Shown here one piece after another: positions 25,880 to 34,116 of a stretch of DNA of 47,982 nucleotides. Both the position numbers and the translations under genes were made by a program. This stretch comes from [Flexibacter] sp. ATCC 35208 (GTDB taxonomy: Bacteria > Bacteroidota > Bacteroidia > Chitinophagales > Chitinophagaceae), in assembly GCF_001975825.1 (NCBI RefSeq), contig NZ_MTKN01000005.1, positions 1 to 47,982 of the forward strand. The letters are read 5' to 3'. The number at the start of each line of letters is the position of its first letter. Position 1 is the stretch's first letter. Under the pieces are notes generated by a model. The model was not told the origin of the DNA, made no database searches, and saw only the letters and a list, made by a program, of their open reading frames with translations.

Positions 25880-25887
25880 CAAAAATA
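25880..25887 (-). promoter_or_regulatory. Possible -7 element of the susC promoter
   Basis: Minus-strand TATTTTTG fits TAnnTTTG, about 150 bp upstream of susC and about 70 bp downstream of the palindrome. No clear -33 box. Confidence 0.35.
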
Positions 25888-25955
25888 GGTCCCAGTCCCC
25901 CTGTTGCTTGTCCGTAAGTTCTAAGTTGAAAGCATAATGTATCAGTGTTGAACAT

Positions 25956-25975
25956 TTCCGGGAACGTTCCCGGAA
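25956..25975. promoter_or_regulatory. Candidate operator for the LacI-type regulator
   Basis: A perfect 20-bp palindrome with core CCGGGAACGTTCCCGG and a central CG step, as in LacI-family operators. It lies about 230 bp before susC and about 100 bp after the regulator's stop. Its G+C content stands out from the AT-rich surroundings. Confidence 0.6.
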
Positions 25976-26057
25976 CGTGGAATAAAATAGATTTATGACG
26001 CTAAAGTATACAATTTTTTGTTTTTCCTAACATTTTGTTTCATTTTTTTTCTTTTGC

Positions 26058-27065
26058 TTACACTTTTGCCGAGGAATGGCGGGGGATGAGCCTGGAACCC
26101 AATACGATATGATTGTTCTGAGGGGGTGTTCCTTCCAGCACTTTGAAAAGCATTTCTGCAGCATGTGTGCCTAAATCGTAGGCTGGCTGTGTGATGGTGG
26201 AGAGCCCGGGATTGAGTAGAGAGGCAATTTCCAGACTCGAAAAGCTCACGACTTTCACATCCTTAGGAATATTGATGCCCAGGTCATTGCAAACGTAATA
26301 ACTTGAAATAGCGAGACGTTCTACGGCAGTGAAAAGGCCGTCAGGACGTTCGTGCAGTAAGAAATCGGTCAGGATCTGGTAGTTCTTGTCATAATCATTG
26401 CTACAATCTACCACCAGTTGTTCCTGAAATGGGATGCCTGCATGCTGCAAAGCGTCTCTGTAGCCCTGCATACGAACATTACCAATCGACAGACTCTTAT
26501 TAATTACAAGGAAAGCGATCTTCTGACAACCTGCTTCTATAAGGTGACTGGTAGCGGAGAAAGCACTTTCATAGTCATCAGTGGTGACTTTTGGTACGTC
26601 TACATCATCATATACCCTATCAAAAAAAACCAGCGGAATACGTTTGTTCCCCATATTATTCAAATACCGGTGATCATTGGCTTCGCCGGAGGCTGACATA
26701 ATGATACCATCCACACGACCATTGTATAATTTCTCGATGAACATGACTTCTTTGTCATAATCATCGTCGGTGAGGTAGATCAGGGTGTAATAATCTTTTT
26801 CACGGGCTACACGCTCTATACCGTGGATGGCCTGAGAGAAGAAGTTATTCGCGATTTCCGGTACGATGATGGCGATGGTATTGCTTCGCTTATCCCGCAG
26901 ATTACTGGCATGGTGATTTGGCTGGTAATTGAATTCCTTTGCTGCAGACAAGATTCTTGCTTTAGTTTCCGGATTGATATCGCTGTTACCTCTAAATGCC
27001 CTTGAAACAGTAGATGTGGATAGGTTGAGCTTTTCTGCCAATCGTTTTATATCAACACGCTCCAT
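26058..27065 (-). CDS. LacI-family transcriptional regulator of the maltose locus
   Basis: 335 residues. The N-terminal helix-turn-helix is VDIKRLAEKLNLSTSTVSRA (about 4-23), followed by the hinge NYQPNHHASNLRDKRS. The sugar-binding-protein-like effector domain begins NTIAIIVPEIANNFFSQAI and contains DGIIMSASGE, PLVFFDRVY and RPDGLFTAVERLAISS. It is a cytoplasmic DNA-binding protein responding to a sugar, here presumably maltose or a derivative. It is transcribed in the same direction as the Sus genes but separated from them by 330 bp. Whether it activates or represses cannot be read from sequence. A near match to the -7 element (TACCTTGG) lies close to 27092-27100. Confidence 0.95.
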   Translation of the reverse strand: MERVDIKRLAEKLNLSTSTVSRAFRGNSDINPETKARILSAAKEFNYQPNHHASNLRDKRSNTIAIIVPEIANNFFSQAIHGIERVAREKDYYTLIYLTDDDYDKEVMFIEKLYNGRVDGIIMSASGEANDHRYLNNMGNKRIPLVFFDRVYDDVDVPKVTTDDYESAFSATSHLIEAGCQKIAFLVINKSLSIGNVRMQGYRDALQHAGIPFQEQLVVDCSNDYDKNYQILTDFLLHERPDGLFTAVERLAISSYYVCNDLGINIPKDVKVVSFSSLEIASLLNPGLSTITQPAYDLGTHAAEMLFKVLEGTPPQNNHIVLGSRLIPRHSSAKV

Positions 27066-27202
27066 AAAAGGTGGTTTTTGACCTTAAGGGGCCAAGGTAG
27101 AGAAAATAGTGGAATTGGAAAAATGATCAGTATCCCTTCCCTGACCAAAATCATCCCCCCTCCACAGTGAGCAGGTTTTCTTTTTACGATCATATATATA
27201 TT

Positions 27203-27210
27203 TATATTTG
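27203..27210 (+). promoter_or_regulatory. Candidate promoter for the ter cassette
   Basis: TATATTTG fits TAnnTTTG, 68 bp before the terD remnant start. T-rich sequence lies upstream, but no clear -33 TTG. Confidence 0.4.
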
Positions 27211-27277
27211 TCGGTATATTTACCTATAATGCGACGTTGAAAGGGACTATTATTGTTAACACTAACCCGAACTATAT

Positions 27278-27516
27278 ATGGCCATCAATTTACAGAAGGG
27301 ACAAAGAATAAACATCGGATTAAGCAAAATCACTATCGGACCAGGTTGGGACGCGAGATCACAAAGTACAGCCTGTCAGGCGATGCAACGTTGAACGGAA
27401 TGTTTGCCATGGTTTTTGCTGAAGCATACAGGAAAGATGATAGCTGGAAGTTCAGGGCTCCCGGCGAACCTCATCAAACAGATAGTTTTGTAGAAATCCT
27501 GAAAAAACATATGTAA
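27278..27516 (+). pseudogene. Internally deleted terD remnant
   Basis: The frame from ATG 27278 starts MAINLQKGQRINIGLSKITI then GPGWD, a clear TerD N-terminus, but it stops at a TGA soon after. In the -1 frame from about 27352 the TerD C-terminus follows: EITKYSLSGDATLNGMF, then FAEAYRKDDSWKFRAPGE. A full TerD is about 190 residues; here about 25 N-terminal and 50 C-terminal residues remain, so about 110 codons, including the acidic DFDLDAS-type metal-binding motif, were lost with a frame change at the junction. No slippery heptamer is seen, so programmed frameshifting is unlikely. The remnant ends 3 bp before the first vWA gene and is probably still transcribed as its leader. Confidence 0.75.
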
Positions 27517-27519
27517 CCC

Positions 27520-28161
27520 ATGAGACGATTACCCGTTTATTTATTGATTGATACCTCCGGCTCTATGGGAGGCGAACCTATCGAAGCTGTAAAGAATGGC
27601 GTGCAGGTCATGATCAGTTCTCTGCGGCAAAATCCGCAAGCCATTGAAACCGCTTTTCTCAGTGTCATTACATTTGACACGACTGCACAACAACTCATTC
27701 CGCTCACTGACCTCGTGTCATTTCAAATGCCTGATATCAAAGCTGCCGGCGTGACTTCACTGGGTGAAGCCTTAAAGTTGCTCAGCCACTGTATCGATAC
27801 GGAAGTAAAGAAAACTTCTGCCGAAAGCAAAGGTGACTGGAAACCACTCGTCTTCATCATGACAGACGGTATTCCCACAGACGATAACTGGCAGGACGGA
27901 CTGAACGAATTCAAAAAACGTAAAGTAGGCAACACGATTGCTTGTGCCGCAGGCCATAGTGCAGACCCAAAAATTCTGAAACAGATCACGGAAAATGTAG
28001 TGAGCCTGGATACGGTTGATAGCGCGGGTGTGTCTAAGTTCTTTGCATGGGTGACTGCAAGTATTGGCGTCGCTTCTGTAAAACTGGAAGATGGGGGCAA
28101 AGAAGTAAGTGGCATAAATGAACTACCCGCTCCCCCTTCTGAACTGAATATTGTAACCTGA
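27520..28161 (+). CDS. TerY-like von Willebrand factor A protein, copy 1
   Basis: 213 residues, one vWA domain. The metal-ion-dependent adhesion site is complete: D11-T-S13-G-S15 in LLIDTSGSM, T79 in GVTSLGEAL and D116 in FIMTDGIPTD. The start MRRLPVYLLIDTSGSM is typical of TerY proteins of the tellurite-resistance (Ter) group, which are cytoplasmic. No signal peptide or zinc ribbon. It is the first of three tandem paralogues followed by a PP2C phosphatase and a kinase, the TerY-P triad layout. The usual proposal is metal-dependent binding to a phosphorylated partner; the partner is unknown. Confidence 0.93.
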   Translation: MRRLPVYLLIDTSGSMGGEPIEAVKNGVQVMISSLRQNPQAIETAFLSVITFDTTAQQLIPLTDLVSFQMPDIKAAGVTSLGEALKLLSHCIDTEVKKTSAESKGDWKPLVFIMTDGIPTDDNWQDGLNEFKKRKVGNTIACAAGHSADPKILKQITENVVSLDTVDSAGVSKFFAWVTASIGVASVKLEDGGKEVSGINELPAPPSELNIVT

Positions 28162-28179
28162 TAAATATTTCAACAATAC

Positions 28180-28815
28180 ATGAGAAGACTACCCGTTTAT
28201 CTGTTGCTGGATACATCCGGATCTATGAACGGTGAACCCATACAGGCATTGAACAATGCATTAAGTGGTATGATCAATAACCTGCGATCAGATCCATTAG
28301 CTATGGAAACACTTTGGATCAGCATTATCACGTTCGATAAAGTTGTAAAGGAAGTATTGCCCCTGACTGATCTGCCTTCGTACAATGTACGGGAGATCAC
28401 CTGCCCCGAAAGTGGCCCTACACATACAGGACAAGCCCTTGAGTTTGTCTATGAAAAAGTAAAACAGGACCTCCGGAAAGGAACTGATACCCAAAAAGGA
28501 GACTGGCGGCCTTTGCTCTTTATATTTACTGATGGCAACCCCAACGATCTGTACCTGTACCAGGAAATGATTCCGCTGGTCAAGTCGCTGAACTTCGCCT
28601 CTATAGTAGGTTGCGCTGCAGGAAGGTTATCGAATGATGAATTCCTGAAAGAACTCTGTGATGTAGTGGTGCACCTTGATATTGCTGATAGTACGACTTT
28701 GAAAAGTTTCTTTAAATGGGTGTCAGAGACCATTGAGCATGGAAATAAAAGTATGGGTACTACAGATACCATCGACCTGCCACCACCACCGGATGAGATT
28801 CATTTTGTCATTTAA
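28180..28815 (+). CDS. TerY-like von Willebrand factor A protein, copy 2
   Basis: 211 residues, the same fold and start (MRRLPVYLLLDTSGSM) as copy 1, 18 bp downstream. MIDAS residues are D11, S13, S15, the Thr in SGPTHTGQAL and the Asp in FIFTDGNPND. The C-terminal tail is short and Pro-rich (IDLPPPPDEIHFVI), much like the tail of copy 1 (ELPAPPSELNIVT), suggesting a shared short linear motif. No zinc ribbon. It differs clearly from copy 1 in the middle third, so the duplication is not recent. Confidence 0.93.
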   Translation: MRRLPVYLLLDTSGSMNGEPIQALNNALSGMINNLRSDPLAMETLWISIITFDKVVKEVLPLTDLPSYNVREITCPESGPTHTGQALEFVYEKVKQDLRKGTDTQKGDWRPLLFIFTDGNPNDLYLYQEMIPLVKSLNFASIVGCAAGRLSNDEFLKELCDVVVHLDIADSTTLKSFFKWVSETIEHGNKSMGTTDTIDLPPPPDEIHFVI

Positions 28816-28824
28816 ATTGATCGT

Positions 28825-29883
28825 ATGCGAAGACTACCCATATTTTTCCTGATTGATGTATCTGAATCAATGGTAGGAGAACCTATTTCACAAGTGGAAG
28901 AAGGGATCTCTACTATCATCCAGGCATTAAAAACGGATCCAACTGCGATCGAAACAGTATGGATCTCTATTATCGCATTTGCAGGCAAAGCAAAAACCAT
29001 CCTTCCTTTGCAGGATATCATCAGGTTCTATCCACCTAAGTATCCCATTGGCAGCGGTACGTCGTTATGTAATGGCCTGCGACACCTGATGAACGAGCTG
29101 GATAGTAATATAAAGAAAACTACCGCTAATTCTAAAGGTGACTGGAAACCCATTATATTCTTATTCACTGATGGCGTTCCTACTGACAATACCGATCCTA
29201 TCATTGCTGAATGGAAACAAAGATGGCAGCGGCAGGTGAACCTCGTAGCAGTATCTTTTGGTAGTGAAGCGAACGCAGGCATCTTAGCACAATTAACAGC
29301 GCATGTATTGTTCTTTAAAAACACGAACATCGATTCTTACAAATACTTCTTTAAGTGGGTCACTGCATCTATTACCACCAGTAGTGTGAATATTGAAAAT
29401 AATGGATCAGGACTGGAACTGGAAAAAACAGACAACGACTGGCTGTCGAAGATCGACATCTCTAAAAGTGCACCTTTCACACAAATGGTAGATGATAACT
29501 ATGTAGTTTTATTAGCAAAGTGCCAGCAATCCAGCCGTCATTATCTTATCAAATACAGGAAGAGTATTGGTAATAATATCTGGGGAGGCATGAACCTCGA
29601 AACCCGTTCTTATCTACAGGTAGGAGCTTTTCCACTGAAGGATGATTATTTTGAACTATCTGATTCCTCATCAGATAATCATAAGATCAATACTGCCGAA
29701 TTGGTAGGCGCACCTACCTGCCCTTGTTGCAGTAACCAGTTTGCACTGGCACAGTGTAGTTGTGGAAAGATCCATTGTATTGGATATGAGGAAACGAATA
29801 CCTGTCCATGGTGTGGCAAGACATCCAGGTATGTGGTGGCAGAAGAGGGTGGAGGATTTGATGTAAACCGTACACAGGGCTAG
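28825..29883 (+). CDS. TerY-like vWA protein with C-terminal zinc ribbon, copy 3
   Basis: 352 residues. Residues 1-190 are a vWA domain with a slightly changed MIDAS (DVSES in place of DTSGS; metal-binding D11, S13 and S15 kept), GSGTSLCNGL and FLFTDGVPTD. Residues about 210-280 form an extra beta-rich region. Residues about 291-332 hold a Cys-rich zinc-ribbon-like module: CPCC, then CSCGKIHC, then CPWCG. This arrangement is the TerY-C type. It is the only one of the three copies with the ribbon. The stop is 3 bp before the phosphatase start, so the two are tightly coupled. Confidence 0.92.
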   Translation: MRRLPIFFLIDVSESMVGEPISQVEEGISTIIQALKTDPTAIETVWISIIAFAGKAKTILPLQDIIRFYPPKYPIGSGTSLCNGLRHLMNELDSNIKKTTANSKGDWKPIIFLFTDGVPTDNTDPIIAEWKQRWQRQVNLVAVSFGSEANAGILAQLTAHVLFFKNTNIDSYKYFFKWVTASITTSSVNIENNGSGLELEKTDNDWLSKIDISKSAPFTQMVDDNYVVLLAKCQQSSRHYLIKYRKSIGNNIWGGMNLETRSYLQVGAFPLKDDYFELSDSSSDNHKINTAELVGAPTCPCCSNQFALAQCSCGKIHCIGYEETNTCPWCGKTSRYVVAEEGGGFDVNRTQG

Positions 29884-29886
29884 CTT

Positions 29887-31143
29887 ATGGAACATACGAT
29901 TAAAAACAGGATTAACGATATTATAGCAGCACATATCAGTATTCCAAATGGGAGTGTGAATAAACCGTATAAGGCAGAAGTGAGTTTTGAAAAATGGAAT
30001 ATGGCAGATATTGTCTATGCTGAATGGAAAGGATTGGAGGAGATTGGATTGGTGTATCACAAAGAGCAGGCAACAATAGCAGGTACGCCGACTGTAAGCG
30101 GGGATCATAAAATTCAGCTTCTATTTAGTCTGGAAGGGGCACCTGTAAATGTCAAGGTGTTTAACCTGATTATAAACCCCGATCCGAGGAGCTTATGGAA
30201 AGATATACCGGGTGATGTGAATGATCCTTACTGGAAAGAAGATAATGTGATGGCGGCTGCTCAATTAGGCGATAAGCAAATGGTCGTTTCATCCAAAAGA
30301 GGTAGATCGCATAAGAATGTCGGTACTTTCAGAGATGATGATTTTGCTTATTATTCTTCTGATAAAAAAGGTTGGTCTGTAGTCGCTGTAGCCGATGGCG
30401 CAGGGAGTAGCCTGTTTTCAAGAAAAGGAGCTCAGATTGCCTGTAATGCAACGATTAATTATTTCCAACAATTTTTTGAAGAAAGCAAAGAAAAAGAAAT
30501 AGAGGAAACTGATCATTCAGCTATTGAATCGCTCACTGTTGTTGCGAAGAAACATATGTACCAGGCAGTGAAGTATGTATATGAACAAATAAAAGCAGAA
30601 GCGGAAAAACATTCAGAACTAAATCCCACCTTATTCAATAACAAGAACAAATCAATACTTGAATACTACCATACCACTTTAATCTTTGTAGTGTTTAAAA
30701 AGTTTGATTTTGGCTATTTGATCTTATCTTTTGGCATAGGCGATTGCCCTATCATTTTATTACAGGAAGATAAAGTGCAACTATTGAACCAGCTGGATGT
30801 AGGAGAATTTGGTGGAGGTACCAGATTTATTACCCAACCAGAAATATTCCATTCAAAAGAGATCCCGATGAAATCCAGGTTCAACGTCACTATAGCACCC
30901 GATTTCTGTTATTTATTCTTAATGACCGATGGCATCTACGATCCTAAATTCGAAGTAGAAGCCAACCTGCAAAACCTTGCTCTCTGGAAGAAATTCATGG
31001 AGGATTTAAATGGCGATAATGAAGAAAAAGTAATAGTGGATTTTAAACAACCTGCCATTGAAGTTGCTACTCAATTATCAGCATGGATGGACTTTTGGAG
31101 CACCGGTAATCATGATGACCGAACATTGGCAATAATATATTAG
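29887..31143 (+). CDS. PP2C-type Ser/Thr phosphatase with N-terminal Ig-like domain
   Basis: 418 residues. Residues about 15-95 look like a putative-Ig (He_PIG-like) domain: NGSVNKPYKAEV, EIGLVYHKEQATIAGTPTVS (20 residues) and VKVFNLIINPDP. Residues about 120-418 are a PPM/PP2C domain: RGRSHKNVGTFRDDDFA, VAVADGAGSS (D170, G171), FLMTDGIYDP (D348, G349) and the end HDDRTLAIIY (D410/D411). These Asp residues bind the metals. No signal peptide or membrane segment, so it acts in the cytoplasm. It lies between the third TerY and the kinase, the order of a TerY-P triad, and should reverse that kinase's phosphorylation. Confidence 0.9.
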   Translation: MEHTIKNRINDIIAAHISIPNGSVNKPYKAEVSFEKWNMADIVYAEWKGLEEIGLVYHKEQATIAGTPTVSGDHKIQLLFSLEGAPVNVKVFNLIINPDPRSLWKDIPGDVNDPYWKEDNVMAAAQLGDKQMVVSSKRGRSHKNVGTFRDDDFAYYSSDKKGWSVVAVADGAGSSLFSRKGAQIACNATINYFQQFFEESKEKEIEETDHSAIESLTVVAKKHMYQAVKYVYEQIKAEAEKHSELNPTLFNNKNKSILEYYHTTLIFVVFKKFDFGYLILSFGIGDCPIILLQEDKVQLLNQLDVGEFGGGTRFITQPEIFHSKEIPMKSRFNVTIAPDFCYLFLMTDGIYDPKFEVEANLQNLALWKKFMEDLNGDNEEKVIVDFKQPAIEVATQLSAWMDFWSTGNHDDRTLAIIY

Positions 31144-31146
31144 GCT

Positions 31147-32673
31147 ATGACTGTAAAAGTTGTGAATTCGATAATAAATCCCGGAATGACTTATCAATAC
31201 ATCGATAATGGCGAACCGTTAAGAGGTGGAATGAAAGATGTATATTTCAGTCCGGACAGATCGTATGTAGTCGCTATTTACAGAACGGATCCTGATTATA
31301 ATTCCAAAGAACGGCTTAGAAAGATCGTTACCCAATACTTCGATAGTTTCTTTAATAAGGAAGGAGGTAGCTATTACAAAGAGCTGTACAGTTGGCCGGT
31401 AGATGTAGTAGAAGTGGATAAAAAAACCGGCATCATCGTACCTTGTTATAATAGCAACTTCTTTTTCAAAAAAGGGTATGCTAATAATGATCTCTTAAAA
31501 GGAAAGGAAAAAGAAGGTAAATGGTTTGCCAGTGCCCGATTCCGGTCTCCCAGGTCAAAAACAAAACTGGATGATTCAGAATTAGGTGATTGGTTAAGTT
31601 ATTTTCAGGTAGGTGTCAATATCGCCAGAGGGGTGAAGCGGTTACATGCCGCAGGACTCGCACACTCTGACTTATCTTACAAAAATGTACTGATAGATCC
31701 CGTCAGTAAAACAGCGGCCATCATTGATATTGATGGGCTAGTGGTACCTAACCTCTACCCTCCTGATGTACTGGGTACAGCAGACTTTATCGCCCCTGAG
31801 GTAATGGCCACTAAAAACCTTGGCAAAAAAGATCCTGACAAAAAACTCCCGAATCGTTTAACTGATCTCCATGCATTAGCGGTATTGATCTACATGTACC
31901 TCTTTTACAGGCATCCTTTACGTGGTGGTAATTACTTTGGCCCGATTGAATCAGAGCAGGAAGAAGACCTGTTGATGGGCGGGAAAGCCCTGTTTATTGA
32001 ACACCCTACCGACAGCAGTAACCGGAACTTTACACGGGAGTATGGTGATAACATGGCGATCTACTACCCATGGACAGATCTGAATAAAACACCCTATACC
32101 ATTGCAGGTCCTTACCTGAAAGAATTATTTGATCAGGCATTCATCAAAGGGCTTCATGATCCTGTACAGCGGCCTACTGCCGATGCATGGGAACAGGCTT
32201 TGATCAAGACGAATGACCTGAAGTTAAAATGTGCAAATCCTGCCTGCAATCAGAAATGGTTTATCTATAACAACACCAAACAAACCTATTGCCCTTTTTG
32301 CGGCACGCAATACAATGCAAGCATACCAGTACTGGACCTGTATTACCAGTTCAAACCTACTGTATGGAAACCTGATAATTTAAGGCTTGTCATTTACCAT
32401 CATGCTACCTTACATTACTGGCATGTAAACAGGAACATCCTGAGAAATGAACGGTTGGGCAATAATCTGAAAGAAAGAGTGGGGTATTTTTCTTATCACA
32501 ATGGCCAATGGTTGTTTGTGAATGAAAAACTGACAAGTGCAAGGGATATAACCAGAGGTGTGGATATTGAAATTGGGGCGCCGGTAGTATTGGAAGATGG
32601 GATAAAGTTGCTATTGTCGAAGGAGGAAGGAGGCCGGTTAGTCACCATCACTTTTGCAAATAAAACGGAGTAG
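31147..32673 (+). CDS. TerY-P triad Ser/Thr kinase-like protein with zinc ribbon
   Basis: 508 residues. Residues about 22-345 are a protein kinase-like domain: LRGGMKDVYFSPD as a glycine-loop equivalent, the catalytic loop AHSDLSYKNVL (H173, D175, N180), IIDIDG as DFG equivalent (D194) and ADFIAPEV as the APE motif. The strand where the ATP-anchoring Lys is expected reads VVAIYR, with no Lys, so either another residue (for example K30) takes its place or activity is altered. A zinc ribbon follows (C362, C367, C382, C385). The last 120 residues are beta-rich and may be an FHA-like domain (uncertain). Cytoplasmic; starts 3 bp after the phosphatase stop. Confidence 0.9.
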   Translation: MTVKVVNSIINPGMTYQYIDNGEPLRGGMKDVYFSPDRSYVVAIYRTDPDYNSKERLRKIVTQYFDSFFNKEGGSYYKELYSWPVDVVEVDKKTGIIVPCYNSNFFFKKGYANNDLLKGKEKEGKWFASARFRSPRSKTKLDDSELGDWLSYFQVGVNIARGVKRLHAAGLAHSDLSYKNVLIDPVSKTAAIIDIDGLVVPNLYPPDVLGTADFIAPEVMATKNLGKKDPDKKLPNRLTDLHALAVLIYMYLFYRHPLRGGNYFGPIESEQEEDLLMGGKALFIEHPTDSSNRNFTREYGDNMAIYYPWTDLNKTPYTIAGPYLKELFDQAFIKGLHDPVQRPTADAWEQALIKTNDLKLKCANPACNQKWFIYNNTKQTYCPFCGTQYNASIPVLDLYYQFKPTVWKPDNLRLVIYHHATLHYWHVNRNILRNERLGNNLKERVGYFSYHNGQWLFVNEKLTSARDITRGVDIEIGAPVVLEDGIKLLLSKEEGGRLVTITFANKTE

Positions 32674-32690
32674 CTTTGGCAGCTACTCCG
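32666..32690. terminator. Bidirectional hairpin overlapping the kinase stop codon
   Basis: A perfect 10-bp stem (CGGAGTAGCT / AGCTACTCCG) with a 5-nt loop. It includes the TAG stop of the kinase and has T-rich sequence on both outer sides. It separates the convergent ter cassette and the 32699-34057 gene. Confidence 0.8.
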
Positions 32691-32698
32691 TTCATTTA

Positions 32699-34057
32699 TT
32701 AAAGAGAGATTGTAATCGGGTATTTTTCGGCAACTTTGCCAATAGCAGGGGTAGGATTATAATTATCAATAATCCCCATTTGATATCCCCATAAGGATTG
32801 ACCATCACTGGCACGCACACCATATACCCATCCCGTGCCACTCGCTACATATACCATTCCATCTTTCACAACGGCGGCAGCAGCATTGACATACGACTGT
32901 GTCGTCCATTTTGTAGCACCTGTATTTGCATCTACAGCATAGAGCAAATTATCAGCTGCTTTCACATAAACAATTCCATTATCCACTGTCAGGGAACCAT
33001 AGCAACCCTTGCCTTTTAAAGCTTCCCATTTCACTTCGCCGGTCACTTCATCCAATGCATACAAACTATATCCACTTACATATACATTGCCATTGGCTAC
33101 GCCTCCCCCAGGTAAACCAGTTCCCGTCTTAAAAGTCCATAAACGTTTGCCTACAGCAGCATCAACGGCATAAAAGATACTATCGTGGGTACCAAAAAAG
33201 ATAGTGCTATTGTGTAAAACCGGCTCCGCTGAACCGATATATCCTAGCAGACTAAGCGACCAGTTATATTGCCCGTTTAATGTATCTAGCCGATACAACA
33301 GGCCATTATAATTACCAAAAAGCACTGCATTTTGGTATAAAACCGGCTTTGAAGATACATTCCCATAGGTCCGGTATTTCCACTTCACATTTCCATTTAT
33401 TGTATTAATTGAAAGTAGGTAGTCGTCATTCGTTCCAATATACAAAGTTGAACCATTTATCAATGGAGACCCTTCAATTCCTGTAGATGAAATGTTTTTT
33501 GTATAAAAGATCTCACCTGTTCTGGCATTAAATGCATACAGGTTACCATCAACAGCGCCTCCTACAAACACGGTATCACCCGCCAGTGCCGGCGCGGAAT
33601 AGGCGAATCCCGCAGTGCCGGTATACTTCCATATCTGGGCACCATCTTTGGTATCCAGCGCTACAAGAAGGTTTTTTGACCCTACAAACAAAGTGTTGCG
33701 ACGTGTCACTTTTACATAATAATCTTTTTTCGTACTATCACTTGCAGTCACAGTAAACTTCACGACATTAGTAAAGTCTATAGGTTGCGTTACTGATGGA
33801 GAGATAGACACGCCTTCATAAGTAATGACAGGCGTCAGTGACGACAACAATGCACTTCCGGGTACACTGATCAGTATACTATCTTCCTGAATATTGACTG
33901 TCGCTCTACCCGACTTCACTTCCTGAAACGTAAAGGAGTTAATGGCTTTGCCTGATACTTCTGGTATTGTTACAGGAGTTGTGGTAGATTCCTTCTTACT
34001 GCATGAATAAAATAGTGTACAAGCAATGGAGGCTACAAGTAATGCTTTAAATCTCAT
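32699..34057 (-). CDS. PQQ-binding-like beta-propeller lipoprotein
   Basis: 452 residues. The lipobox FYSC (Cys about 19) marks a lipoprotein. Residues about 38-118 form a DUF5018-like beta domain (INSFTFQEVKSG, then FTVTASDSTKKDYYVKVT). Residues about 120-450 are tandem propeller blades of the PQQ-like type, with repeated LYAFNARTGEIFY, LLSINTINGNVKWKY, FYAVDAAVGKRLWTF and LYAVDANTGATKW. Propellers of this kind bind proteins or, less often, a quinone cofactor. No dehydrogenase motif is seen, so a scaffold or binding role in the envelope is more likely. It is a single gene, convergent with the ter cassette. Confidence 0.88.
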   Translation of the reverse strand: MRFKALLVASIACTLFYSCSKKESTTTPVTIPEVSGKAINSFTFQEVKSGRATVNIQEDSILISVPGSALLSSLTPVITYEGVSISPSVTQPIDFTNVVKFTVTASDSTKKDYYVKVTRRNTLFVGSKNLLVALDTKDGAQIWKYTGTAGFAYSAPALAGDTVFVGGAVDGNLYAFNARTGEIFYTKNISSTGIEGSPLINGSTLYIGTNDDYLLSINTINGNVKWKYRTYGNVSSKPVLYQNAVLFGNYNGLLYRLDTLNGQYNWSLSLLGYIGSAEPVLHNSTIFFGTHDSIFYAVDAAVGKRLWTFKTGTGLPGGGVANGNVYVSGYSLYALDEVTGEVKWEALKGKGCYGSLTVDNGIVYVKAADNLLYAVDANTGATKWTTQSYVNAAAAVVKDGMVYVASGTGWVYGVRASDGQSLWGYQMGIIDNYNPTPAIGKVAEKYPITISL

Positions 34058-34075
34058 GGGTATAAATTAGAGTCA

Positions 34076-34083
34076 CAAAGATA
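34076..34083 (-). promoter_or_regulatory. Promoter -7 element for the propeller lipoprotein
   Basis: Minus-strand TATCTTTG, a full match to TAnnTTTG, 18 bp before the ATG at 34057. The leader would be about 12 nt. Confidence 0.6.
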
Positions 34084-34116
34084 ATGATATAATTTAAAAA
34101 ACCTATCTTACATCAC

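Larger units (their letters stand above)
25728..26057. promoter_or_regulatory. Regulatory region between lacI-type gene and susC
   Basis: A 330-bp gene-free stretch. It holds a 20-bp perfect palindrome (25956-25975), a minus-strand TATTTTTG (25880-25887) fitting the -7 element, and two copies of CGTTTCATTT around the susC start. An unusually T-rich stretch lies at 26011-26055. Confidence 0.6.

Noticed and set aside
27278..27516. Programmed -1 frameshift making a mini-TerD
   Set aside because: No slippery heptamer at the junction, and the central metal-binding part would still be missing.
29887..31143. Reading the phosphatase as a secreted protein because of its Ig-like domain
   Set aside because: No signal peptide, and kinase and TerY partners are cytoplasmic.
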